A stretch of 64,000 bases of DNA from positions 1 to 64,000 of the forward strand of contig NW_005179324.1 of the NCBI RefSeq assembly GCF_000350225.1, given 5' to 3'. Origin of the DNA: Chondrus crispus (taxonomy: Eukaryota; Rhodophyta; Florideophyceae; Gigartinales; Gigartinaceae). The translations under genes were made by a program, and so were the position numbers. This document shows positions 1 to 9,647 of the stretch, piece after piece; position 1 is the stretch's first letter, and each line of letters opens with the position of its first letter. The notes beneath the pieces are model-generated. The model had not been told where the DNA came from and ran no database searches. It saw only the letters and a list, made by a program, of their open reading frames with translations.

Positions 1-972
1 GCGGACAGACGACTTCCGTGCATCTGCGATTGCACGGGGCCTTTCCGAGATTTGATCGACTTTTAAAGTCTTCAATTCGAAACAAACTTCTCCGTCGTTC
101 TCGCCTTTCGACTCATTGCCATTCACGCAATCCCATCTGCGGCGGCGTCAGCGTCGACGTCCACGATGGCGTCGGCGCTTGCGATAGCCTCGGCGTCGGT
201 CCCAGCGCCAGAGCCGGCGCTACTAACGCAACCATGGCGTACCTCTTGTAAGTCCGAGTCACCAGCCCCTTTACAATCCCGTTATTGCGTCTGGGATATC
301 GACCACCCAGGTTTCCCTCGCCCTCTCTATTTTGCCACAAACATTGGTTAACCACAATGCCACAGGTCTGGGCCTCTTGATGTCCCCTTTGTCTCACTTT
401 GGGCGTGTTAACTGTTTCAACACATTTCTCGGCCAAAATCTCGTCATGTGTCACAGGTAGGAATCGCACGCCCGGACGGTCATGACCACGTGGCCAACGC
501 CGTTACAATAGTGACAGCTGCCGGACGCGGTGGGTACTTGTGATTTCAAGACCCCGAGCTGCATGTTAAGAAAAGTTCTGGAAGTGGCCCGAAGGTATTG
601 CGGCGCTTTGGTGGCGCTTTGGGCAATTTCGGGCCGGCAATTTGTCCCCAAATTTTCGTTAACCACGAAACTGCCGGCGCTTGCATCTTGGTGTCTCCTT
701 GGGCAAGCTCACCAGTGAAACAAATTCCTGGGATAAAATCTGGACACATGTCCCAGATGGGCGCTGCACGCCCGTTAGGTCATAGCCACGTGGCCAAAGC
801 CTCATATGGACGACAGCTGGCGCAACGAGTGGCCACGGGTGACCTCACGACCGCCTGCGGCATGTAAAGACAGAGTTCCTGTAGTAGCTGCAGAAGGCAT
901 CGCGGTGCTTCGGCGGCCACTTCGACAATTTTGGCGCCCAAAACGTTTCCGATCACAAGCGTGCGATTGGGC

Positions 973-2165
973 CCTCACATAATCCTCCAACTCACTGCGG
1001 TCCACGCCAATGTAGGTGGCCATGGGTTTCTCTACAGAGGTGTTCATGATTTTCCAAAGCATCGCCAGAAAAGTGTCGTCGTCGATACCTCTGAAGAGCC
1101 TCTTGTCCCGATACGCCCCCATCATCATCGTCCCATGACTGCTTCTTATGGACATCGTGGTGATGTGGTTGAGATCAGGCAAATGGCACTTCATAAAGTT
1201 CTTGAAGACCCGTGTGACCTGTGACGTGCAGAGGAATTCACCGTTTCCGTGTGCATGAGCAGAGGCTTTGACGGGTCTCCATCTTCCTCGACCTCCGTTC
1301 TCTGGACTATGATTCTTCTCGCGATTTGTTGACGAAATTTGACATACGTGAGGGCTGAGTCGTGTACGAGAACGTTCGGATAGTCAGCCTTCCTTTTGGT
1401 TTTTTCGACGGTGGTGCGCATTTCGAATAAATGCACCCACCCTTCCAGCTTGTTATTTCATGTGGATAAGCTCATTGTCGTCAGGACACTGAAACGTGGC
1501 GGACACCTGCGGACGCTGCGCGGCTGCTGAGAAAATTTGCATCTACAAAAGGTTCATGGACCACTTTCTAATGATTTGTTGTGAGTTCAAGCGCGCCAAA
1601 GCCCGCTCAGTGCCCTGAGAGCTTTTCATGCTTTGATAAAAAGATATCAGTCCATCCAAGTCCTTCTTGACAATCTTGAAGCTTCGACGAAAATCTTGTT
1701 CCAGGAAACGGTTCCTTCGGCGAAACGCTCGACGAGCTGCTTGCGATGATTCGCTCGAGATCGTCCCAGGCTTTTTTGCCTGTTGTACACCTTCTGAAGC
1801 TTCAGCCTGGTTCTCTCAGCTTCTGCCGTCAGATGCACGTCACGGTCGGAGTAGAATATCTTTGGATATTATGCCGTCTTGCCGAGGTGAAAGGCTTTGG
1901 TCATCACTGTTGTGCATTGGCCTTTGGCATCGTAATAGTTGAGGAAGATGTCAATCCATTCCCTATCACATACCGCCCGGTACAGGCTTCCGAGCTCCCA
2001 ACAGGTCTCCACGTTCTTATATCCAAGAACGATGTGAAGACGGAGATGCTGACCAGCCCCGGTGACCATCTGGAGAAAACTGCTTAAACTCCCACCGTTT
2101 CGGACTTTCCGGTCATACTCCGTCATGAAGATCTCCGGCAAATCACTGTTGTTGAACTGCGTCAA
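973..2165 (-). pseudogene. Degenerate tyrosine-recombinase-like gene, array copy 1
   Basis: On the minus strand the reading frame is broken into pieces at 2165-1869, 1838-1647, 1436-1191 and 1194-973. The last piece has the layout of a tyrosine recombinase C-terminus: a stretch resembling SQVTRVFKNF, then an R-x-x-H group (IRSSHG), then about 40 residues later NTSVEKPMATYIG, which resembles the usual [N/G]HSS....T..Y block with the nucleophilic tyrosine. The expected second catalytic histidine (NHS) reads NTS. The R-x-x-H-to-Y layout supports a YR-type element such as a Crypton or DIRS relative; the exact family is inference. The frame runs out at ELEDYVR, exactly at the repeat-unit junction. 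Function is lost through frameshifts and stops. Confidence 0.5.
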
Positions 2166-3354
2166 GGGAAGCGCGGAGTATGCCGACTTCCCTATTATTG
2201 CCGCAGAGTCGTCCTCCAGCGTCGCTTCTCGCGAAGTGAAGAACTCGGGTTGTGCTCTATGAAGCTTCCAAAGATTCTCATCCAGGCCTCCGGAATGGAG
2301 CCATTTTTCGCTCGGCGACCGCTAGCGTGTTCTTCCTCTTCCGGCCAAGCGTTAACTGCCTGTTTCTGACCTTCGGACACTTGCGGACAGACGACTTCCG
2401 TGCATCTGCGATTGCACGGGGCCTTTCCGAGATTTGATCGACTTTTAAAGTCTTCAATTCGAAACAAACTTCTCCGTCGTTCTCGCCTTTCGACTCATTG
2501 CCATTCACGCAATCCCATCTGCGGCGGCGTCAGCGTCGACGTCCACGATGGCGTCGGCGCTTGCGATAGCCTCGGCGTCGGTCCCAGCGCCAGAGCCGGC
2601 GCTACTAACGCAACCATGGCGTACCTCTTGTAAGTCCGAGTCACCAGCCCCTTTACAATCCCGTTATTGCGTCTGGGATATCGACCACCCAGGTTTCCCT
2701 CGCCCTCTCTATTTTGCCACAAACATTGGTTAACCACAATGCCACAGGTCTGGGCCTCTTGATGTCCCCTTTGTCTCACTTTGGGCGTGTTAACTGTTTC
2801 AACACATTTCTCGGCCAAAATCTCGTCATGTGTCACAGGTAGGAATCGCACGCCCGGACGGTCATGACCACGTGGCCAACGCCGTTACAATAGTGACAGC
2901 GGCCGGACGCGGTGGGTACTTGTGATTTCAAGACCCCGAGCTGCATGTTAAGAAAAGTTCTGGAAGTGGCCCGAAGGTATTGCGGCGCTTTGGTGGCGCT
3001 TTGGGCAATTTCGGGCCGGCAATTTGTCCCCAAATTTTCGTTAACCACGAAACTGCCGGCGCTTGCATCTTGGTGTCTCCTTGGGCAAGCTCACCAGTGA
3101 AACAAATTCCTGGGATAAAATCTGGACACATGTCCCAGATGGGCGCTGCACGCCCGTTAGGTCATAGCCACGTGGCCAAAGCCTCATATGGACGACAGCT
3201 GGCGCAACGAGTGGCCACGGGTGACCTCACGACCGCCTGCGGCATGTAAAGACAGAGTTCCTGTAGTAGCTGCAGAAGGCATCGCGGTGCTTCGGCGGCC
3301 ACTTCGACAATTTTGGCGCCCAAAACGTTTCCGATCACAAGCGTGCGATTGGGC

Positions 3355-4547
3355 CCTCACATAATCCTCCAACTCACTGCGGTCCACGCCAATGTAGGTG
3401 GCCATGGGTTTCTCTACAGAGGTGTTCATGATTTTCCAAAGCATCGCCAGAAAAGTGTCGTCGTCGATACCTCTGAAGAGCCTCTTGTCCCGATACGCCC
3501 CCATCATCATCGTCCCATGACTGCTTCTTATGGACATCGTGGTGATGTGGTTGAGATCAGGCAAATGGCACTTCATAAAGTTCTTGAAGACCCGTGTGAC
3601 CTGTGACGTGCAGAGGAATTCACCGTTTCCGTGTGCATGAGCAGAGGCTTTGACGGGTCTCCATCTTCCTCGACCTCCGTTCTCTGGACTATGATTCTTC
3701 TCGCGATTTGTTGACGAAATTTGACATACGTGAGGGCTGAGTCGTGTACGAGAACGTTCGGATAGTCAGCCTTCCTTTTGGTTTTTTCGACGGTGGTGCG
3801 CATTTCGAATAAATGCACCCACCCTTCCAGCTTGTTATTTCATGTGGATAAGCTCATTGTCGTCAGGACACTGAAACGTGGCGGACACCTGCGGACGCTG
3901 CGCGGCTGCTGAGAAAATTTGCATCTACAAAAGGTTCATGGACCACTTTCTAATGATTTGTTGTGAGTTCAAGCGCGCCAAAGCCCGCTCAGTGCCCTGA
4001 GAGCTTTTCATGCTTTGATAAAAAGATATCAGTCCATCCAAGTCCTTCTTGACAATCTTGAAGCTTCGACGAAAATCTTGTTCCAGGAAACGGTTCCTTC
4101 GGCGAAACGCTCGACGAGCTGCTTGCGATGATTCGCTCGAGATCGTCCCAGGCTTTTTTGCCTGTTGTACACCTTCTGAAGCTTCAGCCTGGTTCTCTCA
4201 GCTTCTGCCGTCAGATGCACGTCACGGTCGGAGTAGAATATCTTTGGATATTATGCCGTCTTGCCGAGGTGAAAGGCTTTGGTCATCACTGTTGTGCATT
4301 GGCCTTTGGCATCGTAATAGTTGAGGAAGATGTCAATCCATTCCCTATCACATACCGCCCGGTACAGGCTTCCGAGCTCCCAACAGGTCTCCACGTTCTT
4401 ATATCCAAGAACGATGTGAAGACGGAGATGCTGACCAGCCCCGGTGACCATCTGGAGAAAACTGCTTAAACTCCCACCGTTTCGGACTTTCCGGTCATAC
4501 TCCGTCATGAAGATCTCCGGCAAATCACCGTTGTTGAACTGCGTCAA
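3355..4547 (-). pseudogene. Degenerate tyrosine-recombinase-like gene, array copy 2
   Basis: This is the copy of 973-2165 in the second repeat unit, with the same frame breaks and the same R-x-x-H and terminal tyrosine block. A single visible amino-acid change separates the first fragments (NNSD in copy 1, NNGD here). The shared disabling mutations show that the repeat multiplied after the gene had died. Confidence 0.5.
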
Positions 4548-5349
4548 GGGAAGCGCGGAGTATGCCGACTTCCCTATTATTGCCGCAGAGTCGTCCTACA
4601 GCGTCGCTTCTCGCGAAGTGAAGAACTCGGGTTGTGCTCTATGAAGCTTCCAAAGATTCTCATCCAGGCCTCCGGAATGGAGCCATTTTTCGCTCGGCGA
4701 CCGCTAGCGTGTTCTTCCTCTTCCGGCCAAGCGTTAACTGCCTGTTTCTGACCTTCGGACACTTGCGGACAGACGACTTCCGTGCATCTGCGATTGCACG
4801 GGGCCTTTCCGAGATTTGATCGACTTTTAAAGTCTTCAATTCGAAACAAACTTCTCCGTCGTTCTCGCCTTTCGACTCATTGCCATTCACGCAATCCCAT
4901 CTGCGGCGGCGTCAGCGTCGACGTCCACGATGGCGTCGGCGCTTGCGATAGCCTCGGCGTCGGTCCCAGCGCCAGAGCCGGCGCTACTAACGCAACCATG
5001 GCGTACCTCTTGTAAGTCCGAGTCACCAGCCCCTTTACAATCCCGTTATTGCGTCTGGGATATCGACCACCCAGGTTTCCCTCGCCCTCTCTATTTTGCC
5101 ACAAACATTGGTTAACCACAATGCCACAGGTCTGGGCCTCTTGATGTCCCCTTTGTCTCACTTTGGGCGTGTTAACTGTTTCAACACATTTCTCGGCCAA
5201 AATCTCGTCATGTGTCACAGGTAGGAATCGCACGCCCGGACGGTCATGACCACGTGGCCAACGCCGTTACAATAGTGACAGCTGCCGGACGCGGTGGGTA
5301 CTTGTGATTTCAAGACCCCGAGCTGCATGTTAAGAAAAGTTCTGGAAGT

Positions 5350-5829
5350 CGGCCTTTCGGAGCGACCTTGCCCGGACGGCCCGGGCGAAACGAGGAGTGA
5401 GTCTTCGACGACCACTAGTCGCGAGTGCAACTCGTCGATTAGTGCTCGGAGATTCCCTAACGATCGGCTGACCCGATCGAACCTCCCCTCACGCAGGGAG
5501 AGGAGTTCGGCCATACAACAAGTGTACACGGCGTCAGATACGTCTATCCGGAGCGAAGTACGTACTTCTTCGATGTATTCTGCTATACGTTCAAACATCG
5601 CCCACGCTCGTTCTTCGGAGGACCCGGGCGACGGTTCGCCGTCTCGAAGACCTGCGTCGCCGTCGCCCGACGTGGCGGATGTGGCTTGCATAGCGGCCAG
5701 ACTCGGGTCTGCCGCTTCGGAGCGGATGGAAGGTTCGTACTCCTCACTCATCTCGACGCGTCGGGACGCGGAGGAAAGCGACGATCTTCTCGTGTCGATC
5801 TTCGAGGGTCTTCTAGGTCGGGAGAACAT
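5350..5829 (-). CDS. Gag-like or unknown ORF truncated by the tandem array
   Basis: The minus-strand frame starts with ATG at 5829, directly beside the LTR-like sequence that begins at 5830. It runs through unique sequence to 5350 and then continues in frame into the tandem repeat (stop at 5215). The unique part is serine/arginine-rich at its N-terminus and then has a helical, heptad-like stretch (AWAMFERIAEYIEEV to VVVEDSLL, residues about 75-145). No family is recognised. Position next to an LTR and a coiled N-terminal region would suit a retrotransposon Gag. In the tail supplied by the repeat there is a C-x2-C-x4-H cluster (CHYCNGVGH), resembling a decayed zinc knuckle. Truncation at 5350 and lack of homology make function uncertain. 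Confidence 0.3.
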
Positions 5830-6440
5830 TGTAGCATAAACACCCCCAGCGGCGGAGGGGTGTAGCTAACAGTCCGACGGTGACCCTTCATCGGCGGAAG
5901 ACGGTGGACTCTTCCTGCCCACAGAACCGGGCACGGGCCCGGTAGCAGTGTGGTAGAGCGGATCGGGGTAGGTCGTGCGCACGCACGAGCGGATCGACGC
6001 CTCGACGCCCCGGAGCAGCGCTGGGTGATGTACCAGCGGTGACGGGCGAGGGCGGATCCCCGCTTGTTCGCGTATCGCGCAACCCGACCCGTGCCGGTCC
6101 CTGACTAAAAGGCGCGCGAAGGTGTCGCGCTAATTAGAGTAAGCTGAGGTGTTGCGCCGCGGTCGTGGATAGTGACCAAGCTACCTTGCTCCTCTCCCCG
6201 CCGGCGCCCTTCTTTCTATTTAATATACAAATCGAAGTTATCATCCTATAGTACAGTACCGTGCTACTGTACCAGTGCGGGTCGCCCCACACTGTAATAC
6301 TGTCAGCCATCTGGCTGACAACACACGTGTCGTACACGTGTGCAGGCGCGCGCGCTGTAAGATAAGCGCGCGCGCACGCTGTAAGGTCCGTACATTACAG
6401 CGAGATCTGGATCTAATTGCAAATCTAATGTATACAGTAG
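5830..6440 (+). repeat. LTR-like sequence, copy A (3' end lost)
   Basis: It begins TGTAGCATAAACACCC, identical to the starts at 6779 and 62033, and is alignable with those copies over most of its length. It contains a TATA-like element (TATTTAATATAC, 6217-6228), followed by the family's two hairpins (6301-6320 with TGTCAGCC/GGCTGACA arms, and 6380-6401). The end motif of copies B and C is missing; homology stops near 6440, where a recombinase-gene fragment begins. Orientation is taken as plus because the TATA-like box precedes the hairpins. No target-site duplication can be tested. Confidence 0.75.
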
Positions 6441-6454
6441 TGGATGGCAATTAT

Positions 6455-6615
6455 GCCACATCCACGAGGACGCTTTTCTGGCGATTCTTGGGAACATCAT
6501 GAGTACGTCTGTAGAGAAACCCATGACCACCTACATTGGCATGGACCGCAGTGAATTAGAGGATTATGTGAGGGAACTCAACAAAGTGCTGAAACTGGGT
6601 GCTAACAATGAATAA
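6455..6615 (+). pseudogene. 3' fragment of the tyrosine-recombinase-like gene with its native end
   Basis: The plus strand reads in one frame through NIMSTSVEKPMTTYIGMD and on to a TAA at 6613-6615. It is diverged from, but clearly homologous to, the last piece of the gene in the arrays. Unlike the array copies it continues past ELEDYVR with RELNKVLKLGANNE before its stop. It therefore preserves the ancestral C-terminus that the 2,382-bp units lost at their junction. It sits between LTR copies A and B in the same direction as the inverted array. Confidence 0.6.
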
Positions 6616-6778
6616 AGCGGGAGCGGTGGTGCCAATTGTCTGGGGTGAGTCCTCCAAATTGTCATGTGTGTGCTCGTCGATCTCGATTCCTATTCCTGTG
6701 TACTAGGATCCTTGCAAAACTTTTTGTGACACCCTTTGTGCTCTTAACAACGGTCGATGAGAGCCAGCGCAACAGACA

Positions 6779-7437
6779 TGTAGCATAAACACCCAGTAGC
6801 GAGTGTTGTATGCCCACAGTTCGACGTAGACCCTGATCGGAGAAGAGCGTAAGCAACCCTAGCAAACAGAACCGGGCGAACGAAGCGCAGCAGTTGTAGA
6901 ACGGTAACGGTCTGAGATGCGCGCACGCGCGAGCCGATCTACGGCTCGACGCCTGGGAGCAGCGCCGGATGACGTACCAGCGCTGACGGGCGGAGACGGA
7001 TCTAGGCTCGCTCGTGTGCTCGCGCGTCCTCTGACCGCTAGGTCCTGTGTAACGCGCGCTAAACGGGAGGCGCGCTTGTAGAATAAGCTGGGAGTCGGAC
7101 CTTGGTGGTCTGCAGTGGACAAGTCCGTGCTTGTCCCCCTTCGACGTCGCCGGTTCGCTCCGTATTTTATATACAAAGTAATATGACATAACACTACAGT
7201 ATCTCGGTACTATGCTGTAATACTGTCAGCCGTCGAGGCTGACAGTACACGTAGTACTCGTGTTTGCGCGCACTTCGTTCGCGCACGATATACGTGTGCA
7301 CATGTATGCGAGTGTCCCTCGTACCCGTGGGGTACACGTGGACACGCGCAGTGGTACTGTAGAGCGTCGGTCTCTACAGTATCTGATCTCGTTCCTGATA
7401 TAATCTCAATTAAAGCCCCCAGGGGTGTTATACTACA
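6779..7437 (+). repeat. LTR-like sequence, copy B (complete, solo)
   Basis: About 659 bp, starting TGTAGCATAAACACC and ending GGTGTTATACTACA, so the ends are TG..CA inside an imperfect 14-15 bp terminal inverted repeat. A TATA-like run (GTATTTTATATAC, 7162-7174) precedes a hairpin with CTGTCAGCC/GGCTGACAG arms (7223-7245) and a second hairpin (7356-7378). No coding sequence adjoins it on either side. Flanking bases (agaca on the left, acgaa on the right) do not form an obvious 4-6 bp target duplication, so it is either an old solo LTR or a product of recombination. A MITE is the alternative reading. Confidence 0.75.
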
Positions 7438-9647
7438 ACGAACACACTCCGCAACACAGCACTGACAGCTGGCAACGCGTGCGCACGCGGCCGCTTGATC
7501 GCACGTGTCACACGTAACGCACAAAAGGTAAGAATGATACGCAGGGGTAGACGTGGAAAACGTGCGACCCGGACGGGGGGTACACGTGGTGCGGGTGCTG
7601 GCGCAGGGGCCCATGGGAGACATGGCACACGTGGGCGTGGGTACTGCGGTACACGCGGGGCGGGTGCCGGAGCGGTGTGGGAGACGTGGACACGTCGATC
7701 GGCTGCGCGTGGAGGAGCTAGATGGGGACAGTGACACGTGTGGCCGCGGGCGGGGAATCGCTAAAATCGAGGCGGATCGAGGTCGCGGCGCGGGGCACAG
7801 TTATTGTCGGTCTTGTTCGCATGTCACTGCGTAAAAGGGCACACACCGTGTAATATCACTAGGTGTTCGCATGGCTCTAATACCGCGGGCGAGAAACCGG
7901 CCAGAGCAAAGGGGACAGTTTAACTTACTGATCGCGCGTAAGTGCTGTGCGCCGGAAGGGGAGCGAGCGTGAAGGGGATCGGGGCAGTATTTTTGCAGTA
8001 GTGTAGTGCGCATTTGAATTTTAAATTTGTAGTGTACTGCAGTGCGGTATTCGTGCCAGTGCCCGCCAAGTGTCCCCGTGGCGGCCTGGTCTGCGGCCAA
8101 GCCCGCTCGTGTCCGCCACTTGACACCGTGCGCCAATGGCAGCACGCGTACGCACAGACACACAGACACACAGACGTTACAATTTGGAGTTGAGGATATC
8201 CGCCAGCAGGCGAATAGTTATTTTACGTGAAAGCACCTGTGGGTGCCGCTCGTAGTACACAATCGAAAGCCCATGGCCATATTCATGACCAATTAAACCA
8301 CGCTTACGGGCGTGAAAAAGCATTAACCAAAGATCGTACACATGCAATGTTTTGGAGCTGATTTTGCGACCTTGTAGGTGATGTTTCAGTGACGTATTTG
8401 GAGCCACTATGCAGAAATAATTAAACGCAAAATTGCCTGAAATTGGCCATTTTGACCTTCCCCTTAAGCGGGTGGTCCGGGATCTATGATGCCCGGTTTC
8501 GTGGCTCTATTCGCAGGATGGGATGCATCCTAACATAACCTCGATTGCATGCAATTTCGGCAGGTGTACGAAAGACTATAGGTGACGTACCCGACAGATC
8601 GCAGCCCATAATTTGCTCCTTACAATGATGGAACAGACTTCGCTCCGCTCACTTTCGTCGACACTCAGGCTCTACGATAAAGAACGGCGCGTTCATACGG
8701 GTATGGGATTTTTACGAATCCCACAGAGGCAAATGAAATGAAAATGATCTTGCAGCATTTGCGGAGCCGAGCTCCACGAGGAAAAAGTGTGAACCCCATC
8801 TTTGGACTGCAACCTATCACTCTGAAGTCGACTTCTTGAAGAACTTCTTAGAAAGCCCTGGAAGTGTGTGTTAGGGAATAAATCGAACAGGGGCCGTCTC
8901 CACACTGGGATTGAAACTGCCGATGTACTACTGGGTCTGGAGCGCTCATCTGTCGTGATCTTGATGGCAAGGATCAACAAATATGACAATATTGGTTCCA
9001 TGAAGGACGAGCGTCGATTCAATGCTGCCACGAGCAGGGATTAGAAACTTCTTGTGGTGGTTAGCGATAGCTCTGCGCTCTGCGACCGGTCCACAATCAC
9101 CCGAAAATCCTGGAGGGCCTGTGCACATGAGAAGTAGTGCTTAGATAGTCCACAGAATAGCTCTGGCTGGAACTGGGGTGGACAGAGAACGACCACAGTT
9201 TGCCAATGATTTACAAAAAACGTTCGGGGCTCCGATGGCTGCAACTTTCGACCCCGGGAAGCAACCCGGAAATTTAGGTCCTTCTTCTTTTCATCATGCA
9301 GTTCAATTGCTGCAATGTCGAGGACGCAGAAACAGGGCCAGTGCAACATTGCGGCCGCCGGAACACGGTGAGTTCTGGTACATCGTCCCCTACAACTCTG
9401 GGGAGCCAATAAACAAATACACATGTCCTTTTGCGAGACGAGATTACTTGCGATTTCATCTGCCCCGCATGGCATATAAAATTCCCGAAGTGGCCTTTCA
9501 ACGCCGCGACAACTTGGACGGGCACTTCACAAATTGTAAACAAGATCCCTGCGACTTTGCGCTGGACATGGCTGGAAGATACATCCGCTAAAGTGTCAGG
9601 CAATTTGAGCATTTCCACAAAACCATGACAAAAGTGATAGTCCGAGA
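7438..9647. other. No gene recognised; G-box-rich and low-complexity sequence
   Basis: From 7440 to 7800 the sequence is GC-rich, repeats CACGTG-containing words many times, and gives only glycine/arginine low-complexity frames. From 7900 to 9100 I see no convincing coding sequence. Between about 9180 and 9650 there are open frames on both strands (plus 9178-9591, minus 9816-9274) that I cannot assign. The stretch 9476-9650 resembles the roughly 190-bp internal blocks of the neighbouring inverted repeat, so this is probably its more diverged flank. Confidence 0.5.

Larger units (their letters stand above)
1..5349. repeat. Tandem array of a 2,382-bp unit (about 2.25 copies visible)
   Basis: Position 1 recurs at 2383 and again at 4765, so the period is 2,382 bp. 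The third copy stops abruptly at 5349 (equivalent to 585 of the first). Copies differ by only a few substitutions that I could find by eye (for example near 526/2908, 2152/4534 and 2217/4599), so the array was amplified or homogenised recently. The window begins inside the array, so its left end is unknown. Every unit carries the same stops and frameshifts, so decay of the encoded gene came before amplification. Within the unit there are smaller related blocks of roughly 190 bp. The same unit occurs inverted at 9648-12292. Confidence 0.95.

Noticed and set aside
1..5233. Many 60-130 codon frames in both strands of the tandem array as genes
   Set aside because: They repeat unchanged because the DNA repeats, and none has family features except the recombinase-like pieces, which are frame-broken.
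6779..7437. Copy B as a MITE because of its terminal inverted repeats
   Set aside because: The TG..CA ends, TATA-like box, internal leader hairpins, and the homologous copy C with an ORF behind it fit an LTR better. The MITE reading is kept only as an alternative.
7500..7740. Glycine/arginine-rich frame as a real RGG protein
   Set aside because: It is produced by a low-complexity G-rich stretch full of CACGTG words, with no conserved start or flanking domain.
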